31,907 bases of DNA from Hungateiclostridiaceae bacterium UBA3934. GTDB lineage: Bacteria; Bacillota; Clostridia; Acetivibrionales; DTU013. Positions 8,159 through 16,525 of this stretch are shown here, piece after piece. Position 1 is the stretch's first letter. Each line of letters begins with the position of its first letter. The stretch spans positions 17,313 through 49,219 of the forward strand of contig DGEE01000139.1 of the NCBI GenBank assembly GCA_002385815.1, in the 5' to 3' direction. A program made the position numbers and the translations under genes. Below the pieces are notes generated by a model that worked only from the letters and a program-made list of their open reading frames with translations, did not search any database and was not told the origin of the DNA.

Positions 8159-9736
8159 TCAAACATCCCAGTCATCAGAGAGCCAGTTCCGAAGCAATTG
8201 TGCGACCGCATCCGGCTTTTGCCGTACGAATTTCTCTATCTGCTTCTTGATTTCTGATCTCTCCTCCAGTTCTATTTCCGGTATGGGCTCTTCGTCCTCC
8301 GGAATTACGAACCTTGGGCCGCTGGCTACCTGGGCCATTGCAGGCTCCTCGATCTGCTTCCTTCTCGGGATGCCGACTATAAGCAGCCCGACTATCAGCA
8401 GAAGCATCAAAGCAAAAAACCCATAGTCGTTCAACAGTTCCCTGATCCTGTCCGTTGTCGATTTTTCGACTGTTTCCAGTGGTGCAAGCTTGAACTTGCT
8501 GATGGATATATTCCTGGCCGGTATCCCTGTGGCAGTGCTCAATGCCGTCCTAAGTCCACCGATGAAGTCATCTCCAAGCCGTGAGTCATCGGTCACTTTA
8601 TGCCCATACCACAATGACAATGCCAGGCCTGATTCCTCCGGTACCATTTTCCCCGTTGCCTTTTCGAGTTCACTCAGCATTTCATCATATCCGTAGTTGA
8701 TATCTTCATGAATGTTCGAGTATTCAGAAACCGAACCGTCGCCGGTCTGATATGTGGGAGCATTTGTCCCGCCCGGATTCGTCCCCATTCCGGGTTCGCC
8801 TCCGTTGCCGGCGTTTTTCACCGTCTCTTCACTTATGCTGCTGCTTATTACAGCTCCGCCGTCCATTCCCTCGGGATTGGTTATCTTCTTTATTTGTGAT
8901 TTTTCCTTGTCGAAATCGAGGGTGACATTGGCCACCACTCTTAATGTATCGAAGTTATCGAACTGTCCTACACTGAAATAATCAAGCACCTTTTGCTGCA
9001 GTTCGAGTTCCCTCTTTTTTCTGAGTTCCTCCTGACTGCTGACTGCACCGATGGAATCATCATCATATGTCACATTGAGGATATTGCTGTTGTTGTCGAC
9101 CACGGTGACATCTTTGGGATCAAGGTTCTCCACGCTTCTCGATACCAGCATCACTATCCCCTGGACCTGTGCCTGCGTCAGCTTCTCTGTAGGTCTGACC
9201 ATGACATAGGCGGTCGGCCTCGGCTGCTCATTGCTGGCATTGAGAAATATCGACCTTTCAGGTACAGCGAGAGTAACTGCCGCTTCAGCTATGTTGTCGA
9301 GCATCTCCAGCTTTGATTCCAGGTCGGATACCTTCTGGTGCCTCCAGATATGCTCCTTGTCCTGCTGCGTTGTCGTGATGCCTATGCTCGAAATGGCATC
9401 AGCAAAGGTGAAGCCCTCCCTGGGATACCCGGCCTGTGCCAGTACTATCTGAGCCCTGTTGTTGTCTTTCTTGTCTATGGTTATGGATGTGCCGTTGTCA
9501 TCTGCTTCATTCCAAATGCCATTATCATTGAGTATGGTGATCATTTCTCCGATCTGTTTCCTGTCAGAGCTCGTAAACAATGTTATCTTCTGTGGCCTTG
9601 TAAGTATGATTATGGAAATGCTGACAGCGATCACAACGATGGCGGAGGTTATATAGAGACGGGTCTTCTGGGATTTCTCCAGGCTTTCCCAGAACTCCTT
9701 CAGTTGATCAAGATACTTCTTTATGAAATCCGGCAC
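8159..9736 (-). CDS. fliF: Flagellar MS-ring protein FliF
   Basis: FliF forms the membrane MS ring on which the rotor and export apparatus are built. The chosen start gives 525 residues. It has a first transmembrane helix at about residues 27-46, two ring-building-motif domains with ASNEQPRPTAYVMV and the VTVVDNNSNIL segment, a Gly/Asn-rich disordered periplasmic loop, and a second transmembrane helix at about 436-456. The C-terminal FliG-binding peptide is VAQLLRNWLSDDWDV. The open frame extends six codons further to a TTG at 9754, but that codon has no ribosome-binding site. The GTG at 9736 follows GGTGGTGA at good spacing and is preferred. About 120 bases separate it from fliE; that gap carries two small hairpins. 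Confidence 0.95.
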   Translation of the reverse strand: MPDFIKKYLDQLKEFWESLEKSQKTRLYITSAIVVIAVSISIIILTRPQKITLFTSSDRKQIGEMITILNDNGIWNEADDNGTSITIDKKDNNRAQIVLAQAGYPREGFTFADAISSIGITTTQQDKEHIWRHQKVSDLESKLEMLDNIAEAAVTLAVPERSIFLNASNEQPRPTAYVMVRPTEKLTQAQVQGIVMLVSRSVENLDPKDVTVVDNNSNILNVTYDDDSIGAVSSQEELRKKRELELQQKVLDYFSVGQFDNFDTLRVVANVTLDFDKEKSQIKKITNPEGMDGGAVISSSISEETVKNAGNGGEPGMGTNPGGTNAPTYQTGDGSVSEYSNIHEDINYGYDEMLSELEKATGKMVPEESGLALSLWYGHKVTDDSRLGDDFIGGLRTALSTATGIPARNISISKFKLAPLETVEKSTTDRIRELLNDYGFFALMLLLIVGLLIVGIPRRKQIEEPAMAQVASGPRFVIPEDEEPIPEIELEERSEIKKQIEKFVRQKPDAVAQLLRNWLSDDWDV

Positions 9737-9791
9737 AGTTTCACCACCTTGCAACAGTATTTATCATTTGTAGCTCATATCCAAATCATTT

Positions 9792-9827
9792 GTCCTCAGG
9801 ACCCTGCCACGCCCATCTCCAATGGGC
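9792..9827 (-). other. Two small intra-operon hairpins between fliE and fliF
   Basis: Two perfect inverted repeats sit between the fliE stop and the fliF start. At 9792-9802 GTCC/GGAC arms flank three bases. At 9811-9827 GCCCAT/ATGGGC arms flank five bases. Neither is followed by a T-run on the minus strand, so they are not classical terminators. They could affect mRNA processing or stability, as proposed for hairpins within other operons. Function is not shown. Confidence 0.4.
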
Positions 9828-9858
9828 ACTACAGCTTTCAAAAGGGTCTTTGTCAGTT

Positions 9859-10167
9859 TTATATCTGCATCCTCATGATCTCATTGTATGCGTCAAGCAG
9901 CTTGTTTCTTATCTGTAGCGTGAATTGCAGTGCTACATTGGCTTTTTCCGCGGCCAGCATTACCTGATGTATGTTATCAGTCCTGCCGGCAGCAAAATCA
10001 TCCGCTATCTGATCAGCCTCCAGCAGCAGATTGCTTGTCCTGCTGAGGGCCTCCTTGAAATAATCTGAAAACGGTATTGTGCTGACAGCTTCACTTTTAC
10101 CGGCTGTTTCAAACAACGACCGTGAAGGCGCAAGTGATCCTATCTGACCAAGCTTTCCAGGTGCCAT
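9859..10167 (-). CDS. fliE: Flagellar hook-basal body protein FliE
   Basis: FliE joins the MS ring to the proximal rod and is exported early. With the chosen start the product is 102 residues, the usual size. Diagnostic features are PFSDYFKEALSRTSNLLLEADQ, then ADDFAAGRTDNIHQVMLAAEKANVALQFTLQIRNKLLDAYNEIMRMQI at the C-terminus. The frame also contains an ATG four codons upstream (10179), but AAAGG abuts that codon with no spacer. The ATG at 10167 has GGATGGTGA at better spacing and is preferred. It lies 48 bases downstream of flgC. Confidence 0.93.
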   Translation of the reverse strand: MAPGKLGQIGSLAPSRSLFETAGKSEAVSTIPFSDYFKEALSRTSNLLLEADQIADDFAAGRTDNIHQVMLAAEKANVALQFTLQIRNKLLDAYNEIMRMQI

Positions 10168-10215
10168 GGTTTTCACCATCCTTTATCGTTTACACGATGC
10201 CTTTTCATCTGTTTA

Positions 10216-10659
10216 TCATCTTCCGATTTCAAGTGCCTTCATAGCCATGCTTTTGGTAGTATTTATGGAAGTAATATTGGCTTCATAGGCTCTTGTGGCT
10301 GATATCATATTCACCATTTCAGTCACGACATCCACATTTGGCATCTCCACATACCCGTCTTCGTCTGCGTCAGGATGTCCGGGATCGTACACTCTCTTGA
10401 AAGGTGTGCTGTCCTCGGTTATTCTGGACACCTTGACACCCTTGCCAAGATATCTTGCTTTGCTGCTCTCACTCAGATACTCCGAAAACGGGATCCCATC
10501 GGAGCTCTCCTGGAATATTACGACCCTCCGTCTGTAGGGTGTACCGTCCTGTGTCCTTGTAGTATTCGCGTTGGCGATGTTCTGGGAGATTATATCCATG
10601 CGCAGTCTTTGTGCTGTAAGTGCAGATGCACCGATGTCAAGAGCACCGAAATAACTCAT
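10216..10659 (-). CDS. flgC: Flagellar basal-body rod protein FlgC
   Basis: FlgC is a proximal rod component. The 147-residue protein starts MSYFGALDIGASALTAQRLRMD and has the rod-family motif IISQNIANANTTRT. It also has the C-terminal motif YVEMPNVDVVTEMVNMISATRAYEANI, which is specific for FlgC/FlgG-like rod proteins. A GGAGGAG site lies seven bases upstream of the ATG at 10659. Only three bases separate it from the flgB stop. Complete. Confidence 0.96.
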   Translation of the reverse strand: MSYFGALDIGASALTAQRLRMDIISQNIANANTTRTQDGTPYRRRVVIFQESSDGIPFSEYLSESSKARYLGKGVKVSRITEDSTPFKRVYDPGHPDADEDGYVEMPNVDVVTEMVNMISATRAYEANITSINTTKSMAMKALEIGR

Positions 10660-10662
10660 GCA

Positions 10663-11073
10663 TTATCTCCTCCCCTCATTTATAACGGTCCTGATTCTCT
10701 GATATGAATTGCTTATGCTTTGGATCAGTGTATTGTAGCGGATATTGTTTTTCGCCATTTCTGCCATTTCAACTTCTATGTCAACATTGTTGCCGTCAAG
10801 TCGTGTACTCAGATTTCTGTTATCTTTGACGATCCTGATTCTTGCATTGTCATTGCTCCTGCCTATCGGGATATGTCTGCTGTCGGTAGTATTACCTTTG
10901 AATCCGCTTTTCTGAGACGCGCTCTGCAGGTATTCTTCAAAAGCGACAGTGGATTTCTTATAGCCTGGTGTATCCACATTAGCGATGTTCTGTGCGATGA
11001 CTTCATTGCGGATCCAGGCTGCATCAAGTGCCTTCTCCCGTAATTTAAGGTTGGTGGTCAGTTTATCGAACAT
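10663..11073 (-). CDS. flgB: Flagellar basal-body rod protein FlgB
   Basis: FlgB is a proximal rod protein and the first gene of the flagellar operon here. The preferred start is the ATG at 11073, seven bases after AAAGGAGA; this gives 136 residues, normal for FlgB. The open frame extends 34 codons further, but those residues do not look like FlgB and no ribosome-binding site precedes that ATG. Motifs: NEVIAQNIANVDTPGYKKS near the N-terminus and VDIEVEMAEMAKNNIRYNTLIQ near the C-terminus. The promoter candidate at 11209-11237 lies about 135 bases upstream. Confidence 0.95.
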   Translation of the reverse strand: MFDKLTTNLKLREKALDAAWIRNEVIAQNIANVDTPGYKKSTVAFEEYLQSASQKSGFKGNTTDSRHIPIGRSNDNARIRIVKDNRNLSTRLDGNNVDIEVEMAEMAKNNIRYNTLIQSISNSYQRIRTVINEGRR

Positions 11074-11121
11074 TGGACCCGTCTCCTTTGTAAAATACTG
11101 CACACTTAAAAACTTTGGATA

Positions 11122-11143
11122 TATATTATTTCGACATAATATA
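11122..11143 (-). promoter_or_regulatory. AT palindrome enclosing a Spo0A-box-like heptamer in the flgB leader
   Basis: Perfect 8-base arms (TATATTAT/ATAATATA) flank GTCGAA, so the minus strand reads TGTCGAA, identical to the core 0A box, at 11130-11136. It lies between the predicted flgB promoter and flgB, in what would be the mRNA leader. A single heptamer match is expected a few times by chance in a window this size; the palindrome makes it a little more notable. Operator function is inference only. Confidence 0.3.
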
Positions 11144-11208
11144 CCCAAATCCTTTAGCTGCTTCTGGAATAACATTTTTTCGCACAGACATAATATTCCA
11201 TTGAATAA

Positions 11209-11237
11209 ATTTTAGCACATCAAAACAGGAATTACAA
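11209..11237 (-). promoter_or_regulatory. Predicted sigma-A promoter for the flgB flagellar operon
   Basis: On the minus strand, a -35 element TTGTAA (11232-11237) and a -10 element TAAAAT (11209-11214) are separated by exactly 17 bases. TGC lies directly before the -10 (extended -10). Transcription would begin near 11202 and run into flgB. A further TTGACA at 11265-11270 has no well-spaced -10. No sigma-D consensus is seen here, which agrees with early flagellar genes being read by the main sigma factor in Bacillota. Confidence 0.6.
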
Positions 11238-11401
11238 CTATATAATGTGCCTTTGCGTCGAATATGTCAATATATTGTACAAATTTGTCCTGTTTTTGAT
11301 AATTCGAAATGATTATTCAGAACCTTTTACAATAGGGTTGTTATGATTTTCCATTGTTGCAGTTCCCCACCAGCACAGAAAGGTACATATCACTTCCGGG
11401 T

Positions 11402-11548
11402 ATATGCCGCCTGCAGTTGTCCACTGTTAAATATATCAGCCACTAGAAGATAAGCACCTCTTAAGCACGACCGACGCTTGAAGATACCCGCCTGTAAATA
11501 TATCCGCCACATGCAGTTTTACATCATTTTAATACGTCCGCCAGTTGA
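11402..11548. repeat. Degenerate short repeats between trmFO and flgB
   Basis: On the minus strand, variants of TGGCGGATATATTTA recur at irregular spacing: about 11531-11548, 11496-11520, 11483-11496, 11429-11446 and 11402-11419. Several are preceded by AACTG. The gap between trmFO and flgB is about 515 bases. Apart from the flgB promoter and leader palindrome, no gene or RNA is recognised in it. Closely spaced, diverged repeats like these resemble transposase-binding ends of some insertion sequences, but no transposase gene is present. This is the place where Bacillus carries xerC-hslVU-codY. Confidence 0.4.
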
Positions 11549-11588
11549 CGATATGCTTGCTCACAGATGCTCATGATACTATCGTTGC

Positions 11589-12905
11589 TCACAATTTGTG
11601 TGATTGAACCAGCCTGTCTATTTGAGCAAGTGCTTTCTCTGCCATGATCCGGTGCTTCTCTCTTTTGTTTCTGATCCGCACATCCGGTGTCCTGATCAAT
11701 CCGAAGCTGGCATTCATCGGCTGGAGATTTCCTGCCGAGTTACTTGAAACATAGGCAGCCAGCGAACCGATCGCTGTATCTTCAGGGAAAATAACCGGAT
11801 CCCCGCCAAGACACTGCATTGCTGCATTCAAGCCTGCAACCAGGCCTGAAGATGCAGATTCCACATAACCTTCTACACCTGTGATCTGACCGGCAAAGTA
11901 TAATTCAGGTCTTGATTTCATCCTGTAAGCGGTATCGAGGAGTCCTGTGGAATTGATGTAAATGTTTCTGTGCATGACGCCATATCTGACAAATTCCGCA
12001 TTTTCCAGTCCTGGTATCAGGCGAAAGACTCTTTTCTGTTCCGGCCAGCGCAGGTGTGTCTGAAATCCTACAATATTATAGAGCGTGCCTTCTTTGTTGT
12101 CCTGTCTCAATTGGACAACAGCGTAAGGTTCCTTCCCGGTAGCAGGATCCGTTATCCCTACTGGCTTCAGAGGCCCGAAACGCAGCGTGTCACGACCTTT
12201 TGCAGCCATGCTTTCCACAGGCATGCATCCGCTGAAGAGTATCGCTTCCTCAAAAGCTTTCAGGGGCACTGTTTCGGCATTTACCAGTTCGCTCCAGAAT
12301 GTTTCATACTGTTCTCTGTCCATAGGACAGTTTATGTAGTCATCAGTTCCTTTTCCATAACGCGAAGCACGAAATGCCTTTGTCATGTCTATTGACTCAT
12401 ATGTGACTATCGGTGCCGCCGCATCGTAAAAATAGAGATTGTCTCTTCCTGTCACCGCCATTATATGTTCTGCAAAAGCATCAGAAGTCAATGGGCCTGT
12501 TGCTATGATGGTAATCCCGTTTTCGGGTATACTGGTAATCTCTTCATGATATACAGATATATCAGGATGGTTTGTTATGGCTTCCGTAACGGCCTTTGAA
12601 AACTCTTCCCTGTCGACTGCCAGCGCGCCGCCGGCCGGCAGCTTCGTTTCATCTGCACATCGCATGATGATCGAGTCCAGCCTTCTCATCTCTTCCTTGA
12701 GCAATCCAACAGCATTGGTCAGACTGTCTGAACGCAGTGAATTGCTGCAGACCAGTTCCGCAAATGTATGCATTTTATGTGCAGGGGAAAACTTGTTTGG
12801 CTTCATCTCATAGAGCTTAACCTGTACTCCTCTTTTTGCCGCCTGCCATGCAGCCTCACATCCCGCCAGTCCGGCGCCTATTATATTGATGGATCTGTCA
12901 GTCAA
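11589..12905 (-). CDS. trmFO: tRNA m5U54 methyltransferase TrmFO (folate/FAD-dependent)
   Basis: TrmFO methylates uridine 54 in the T-loop of tRNAs, using methylenetetrahydrofolate as carbon donor and FADH2 as reductant. The 438 residues are full length. Motifs: the FAD dinucleotide-binding GAGLAGCEAA (residues 10-19), YEMKPNKFSPAH, the LVCSNSLRSDS segment with the conserved cysteine, and GQITGVEGYVESASSGL near the C-terminus. The frame begins with TTG at 12905, nine bases after GGGAGG; homologues begin at about this point, so the TTG start is accepted. It lies about 220 bases downstream of topA, an order conserved in Bacillota. Confidence 0.96.
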   Translation of the reverse strand: MTDRSINIIGAGLAGCEAAWQAAKRGVQVKLYEMKPNKFSPAHKMHTFAELVCSNSLRSDSLTNAVGLLKEEMRRLDSIIMRCADETKLPAGGALAVDREEFSKAVTEAITNHPDISVYHEEITSIPENGITIIATGPLTSDAFAEHIMAVTGRDNLYFYDAAAPIVTYESIDMTKAFRASRYGKGTDDYINCPMDREQYETFWSELVNAETVPLKAFEEAILFSGCMPVESMAAKGRDTLRFGPLKPVGITDPATGKEPYAVVQLRQDNKEGTLYNIVGFQTHLRWPEQKRVFRLIPGLENAEFVRYGVMHRNIYINSTGLLDTAYRMKSRPELYFAGQITGVEGYVESASSGLVAGLNAAMQCLGGDPVIFPEDTAIGSLAAYVSSNSAGNLQPMNASFGLIRTPDVRIRNKREKHRIMAEKALAQIDRLVQSHKL

Positions 12906-13123
12906 TGCTGGAGCCCTCCCGCGTCTGCATACCTGTAGTCAGCAACACCACAGACCTGTTGCCGTCTTTGCTGCACATTATCATTCGAATAAAGCTTGTG
13001 TGTATTGTCTGCAAATTTATATGTTTTATTTGCCCGTAAAGGGCTCGTCCGTTTTTCCGGTTCTGTCTGCTTCAGGTTCAGGGTCTGCTTATGGTGTCAT
13101 GAGGTTTTGCCGATATATCCGGA

Positions 13124-15232
13124 TCACTCGTCATCTTCCTTTGTTTTGTTCTTGTCCGGACTTTTGCTGAATCCACACTTCTCATTGCTGCATAACAGCG
13201 TAACTTTTTTGCCCGAATATTTCTTCACCATAAAGTTGCCGCATTTCGGACACATCTCCCCTGAAGGCATATCCCAGGTCATAAAACCGCATTCCGGATT
13301 GTTTTCACATCCGAGATACTTCCTGTTCCTTCTGGTCTTTTTTATCATTACCTTGCCTCCGCAGAGGGGACAATTGACACCCGCCTCCTCCAATATCGGC
13401 TTTGCGTTCCTGCACTCAGGGAAACCCGGACAGGCAAGGAATCTGCCATATCTCCCCATCTTTATGACCATGTTCCTGCCGCATTTTTCACATACGATAT
13501 CAGTCTCTTCATCGGGTATTTCTATGTTTTCTATACTGGATTCTGCCTTCTTGAGCGTTTCTGAGAAGGGACCGTAAAATTCCCTCATGATCTCGACCCA
13601 CTCCTTAGCCCCTTCCTCTACATCGTCCAGCTTCTTTTCCAACTGAGCGGTGAAACGGATATCGACGATATCTTTGAAATTGTTTTTCATAAGGTCGTTG
13701 ACTATCCTTCCCAATTCCGTCGGCACCAGGAATCTTTTTTCCTTTACGACATAACCTCTGGTAATTATTGTCGTTATTGTCGGAGCATATGTGCTCGGCC
13801 TTCCTATCCCCTTTTCCTCGAGGGCTTTCACAAGCGATGCCTCAGTATATCTGAGAGGTGGCTGTGTGAAATGCTGCTTCTCCTCCAGCTTTTTCAACGA
13901 CAACACCTCATCCTGCTCCAAATCAGGAATGGATACTTCTTTCTCTTTTGAATCATCATCTCTGCCTTCAGTATATACTCTCAGGTATCCGTCGAATTTC
14001 TTTTTTGACCCGTTGGCTTTAAACAGCAGTCCGCCTGCCAGTATATCTGCCGCGATGGTATCATATACTGCTGACTCCATCTGGCTCGCAACGAATCTTG
14101 ACCAGATGAGATTGTAAAGCCTGTACTGGTCATTTGTCAGAGACCCTTTGATATCCGCCGGGACCAGGTCCACATATGTCGGCCTGATGGCCTCGTGAGC
14201 GTCCTGCGATGCGGAACGGTTTTTATAGACACGTGTCTCCTTCGGCAAATACTTTTGCCCGTAATTGGTTTTTACATATTCTTTCGCTGCCTTCTGGGCT
14301 TCTGCAGATATCCTGGTCGAATCAGTACGGATATATGTCACAAGACCGATGGACCCGTGACCCTTGACCTCTATGCCTTCGTAAAGCTGCTGGGCTATCA
14401 TCATGGTTTTCCTGGTGGGAAAACCCAGCTTTCTCGAGGCTTCCTGCTGTAAGGTGCTGGTCGTGAACGGAGCCGGAGGCGCCTTTTTCTTTTCACTGTA
14501 TTTCACATTGTGGACGACATATTCCTTTCCTTCCAATTGCTTCAGAATATCTCTGACCTGCTCTTCATTTTTTAGTTCGATCTTCTTGTCAGGCTGGCCA
14601 TAAAACTTCGCTTCAAATGTACGGACAGCTTTCTTTTTATGCAGGTTTGCCGTGATTGTCCAGTATTCCTCCGGCTTGAAATTCTCAATCTCTTCCTCTC
14701 TGTCGCATACCAGCCTGGCAGCTACGGACTGGACTCGCCCGGCACTCAGTCCTTTTCTTACTTTTCTCCAGAGCAGCGGACTTATTTTATATCCCACGAT
14801 CCTGTCCAGCACGCGCCTTGCCTGCTGTGCATTGACCAGATCCATGTTGATTTTTCTGGGCTGCTTTATAGCGCTTTCTACCGCATTTTTTGTTATCTCA
14901 TTGAATGTGATCCTGCATTCTTCATTTTCGTCTATATTCAGCAGCTTGGCCAGATGCCACGATATAGCTTCGCCTTCGCGGTCAGGGTCCGTTGCCAGGA
15001 GTATTTTTTTTGAGCTTTTTGCTTCCTTCCTGAGCTTGCTTATTATTTCACCTTTGCCCCGGATCGTGATGTACTTGGGCTCAAAATCATTCTCTATATC
15101 AATACCCATCTGACTTTTGGGCAGATCTCTGACATGACCCACCGATGCGATGATCTTATAGTCCTTCCCCAGAAATTTGCTTATAGTGTTGGCCTTTGCC
15201 GGCGACTCAACAATAACAAGATTGTTTGCCAT
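13124..15232 (-). CDS. topA: DNA topoisomerase I
   Basis: This is a type IA topoisomerase that relaxes negative supercoils. The 702 residues contain the TOPRIM domain (VESPAKA at 8-14; DPDREGEA at 82-89) and the catalytic tyrosine in YIRTDSTR (Tyr300). The body is GYKISPLLWRKVRKGLSAGRVQS, then ASLVKALEEKGIGRPSTYA. Three C-terminal four-cysteine zinc ribbons follow from about residue 575: CEKCG...CPGFPEC, CPLCG...CENNPEC, CPKCG...CSNEKC. AAGGAGG precedes the ATG at 15232. It follows dprA, as in B. subtilis. Complete. Confidence 0.98.
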   Translation of the reverse strand: MANNLVIVESPAKANTISKFLGKDYKIIASVGHVRDLPKSQMGIDIENDFEPKYITIRGKGEIISKLRKEAKSSKKILLATDPDREGEAISWHLAKLLNIDENEECRITFNEITKNAVESAIKQPRKINMDLVNAQQARRVLDRIVGYKISPLLWRKVRKGLSAGRVQSVAARLVCDREEEIENFKPEEYWTITANLHKKKAVRTFEAKFYGQPDKKIELKNEEQVRDILKQLEGKEYVVHNVKYSEKKKAPPAPFTTSTLQQEASRKLGFPTRKTMMIAQQLYEGIEVKGHGSIGLVTYIRTDSTRISAEAQKAAKEYVKTNYGQKYLPKETRVYKNRSASQDAHEAIRPTYVDLVPADIKGSLTNDQYRLYNLIWSRFVASQMESAVYDTIAADILAGGLLFKANGSKKKFDGYLRVYTEGRDDDSKEKEVSIPDLEQDEVLSLKKLEEKQHFTQPPLRYTEASLVKALEEKGIGRPSTYAPTITTIITRGYVVKEKRFLVPTELGRIVNDLMKNNFKDIVDIRFTAQLEKKLDDVEEGAKEWVEIMREFYGPFSETLKKAESSIENIEIPDEETDIVCEKCGRNMVIKMGRYGRFLACPGFPECRNAKPILEEAGVNCPLCGGKVMIKKTRRNRKYLGCENNPECGFMTWDMPSGEMCPKCGNFMVKKYSGKKVTLLCSNEKCGFSKSPDKNKTKEDDE

Positions 15233-15295
15233 CGTGCCCTCCTTGAGAACGGTTTATAGTAATTTCAGACAATTCTTCTTATGGTGTAAGTACAA

Positions 15296-15323
15296 ATCAT
15301 ATATTACCACATTTTCTGTTCAA
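15296..15323 (-). promoter_or_regulatory. Candidate sigma-A promoter for topA
   Basis: On the minus strand, TTGAAC (15318-15323) and TATGAT (15296-15301) are 16 bases apart, in the gap between dprA and topA. The -10 matches 5 of 6 and the -35 4 of 6 consensus positions. Moderate support. Confidence 0.4.
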
Positions 15324-15344
15324 GTCTACAATAATGATATTATT

Positions 15345-16442
15345 TTACTCAACAAGTTTGTAGTAATTGCCCGGCAGTTGTTCCACAAACCCGCTCAATT
15401 CCAGCATCAGAAGGATCGACGAAGTCATCTGGACACTCATGCCGCATTCTCTGGAGATGACATCCAGATGGACAGGTCCGTTCAACAACCGCTGAGCTAT
15501 AGTTTTTTCATCTCTGCTCAATTTCATTAGCTCTGTTTTTTTTACGTCATTGTATGACTTTTGCGAATTATGGCCTATTTTCAATTCATCAAGTATGTCG
15601 CCCACTCCTGTCACGATTTTTGCTCCTTCACGTATCAACTTGTTCGTGCCCGTACTGTTATATGAGTTTATGTTGCCCGGTACAGCAAAAACTTCTCTTC
15701 CCTGTTCCAGTGCATAATCTGCCGTGATTAGGGAGCCGCTTTTTTCCCCGGCTTCAACTACTGTCACACCAAGTGAGATACCGCTTATGATCCGGTTCCG
15801 TGCCGGGAAATTATAACGTGCAGGCTCTGTTCCAGGCAGAAACTCAGATATGACTGCCCCATGCTTTATGATTTCGTCCATCAGACCACGGTTTTCAGGC
15901 GGGTAAACCGTATCGATACCACAACCCAGTACGGCAACCGTCCTGCATCCTGATTCCAGGGCTCCCCTGTGTGCATGGGAGTCTACTCCTCTTGCCATAC
16001 CGCTGACGATGGTGACTCCGTGTTTTGCCATTTCCCGCGATAATCGCTTCGCCATGTCGAGACCATACCATGTCGCTCTTCTGGACCCTACAACAGCTAT
16101 GTACACCGAATCATTTTCCAGCCTGCCTCTGCAGTAGAGGGCAAGCGGAGGATCATCGATATGTTTGAGCAATTCAGGATAGCTGCTGTCATAAATGGTT
16201 ATCACATCGGCGTCACATCTTTTAAGTGATTCAAAAGCTCTTTCCGCATGACCTCTGGCTGTCTTGTCAGTCAAATGTCCAACAGTCCTGCGCGTGCACA
16301 GCCCTGACGCCCTGAGTTCAGCCTCATCGGCTTCCCAGACCAGTACAGGATCCCCGAAATATTTCAACAGCTGGTATTTCACCCTTGGAGTTACTTTGAC
16401 CAGCGAGTTGAGCCAAATCCAGTATTTAACATTGCTTTTCAT
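15345..16442 (-). CDS. dprA: DNA-processing protein DprA (Smf)
   Basis: DprA loads RecA onto incoming single-stranded DNA during natural transformation and is widely conserved. The 365 residues show an N-terminal helical part and the Rossmann-like domain starting at GSRRAT (119-124). Further motifs are IVSGMARGVDSHAHRGAL, AVLGCGIDTVYPPEN, NFPARNRIISGISLG and SGSLITADYALEQGREVFAVPG. The C-terminus is a winged-helix (DprA_WH) with VHLDVISRECGMSVQMTSSILLMLELSG. The ATG at 16442 follows a GGTGGAG-type site. It lies between yifB and topA; all three are likely cotranscribed. Confidence 0.96.
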   Translation of the reverse strand: MKSNVKYWIWLNSLVKVTPRVKYQLLKYFGDPVLVWEADEAELRASGLCTRRTVGHLTDKTARGHAERAFESLKRCDADVITIYDSSYPELLKHIDDPPLALYCRGRLENDSVYIAVVGSRRATWYGLDMAKRLSREMAKHGVTIVSGMARGVDSHAHRGALESGCRTVAVLGCGIDTVYPPENRGLMDEIIKHGAVISEFLPGTEPARYNFPARNRIISGISLGVTVVEAGEKSGSLITADYALEQGREVFAVPGNINSYNSTGTNKLIREGAKIVTGVGDILDELKIGHNSQKSYNDVKKTELMKLSRDEKTIAQRLLNGPVHLDVISRECGMSVQMTSSILLMLELSGFVEQLPGNYYKLVE

Positions 16443-16525
16443 TCCGCTCCACCACTTTTGAATTTGTCTGATTACCTGAAAATATTAAAAGAACACGTCC
16501 GTATATCTGTTATCATTACAGCAAA

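Noticed and set aside
11250..11262. GACGCAAAGG on the minus strand upstream of flgB, like part of the c-di-GMP-I riboswitch core
   Set aside because: The other conserved parts (CACGCACAGGGCAAACC-type segment and the paired P2/P3 stems) are absent, and the match overlaps the region upstream of the likely promoter.
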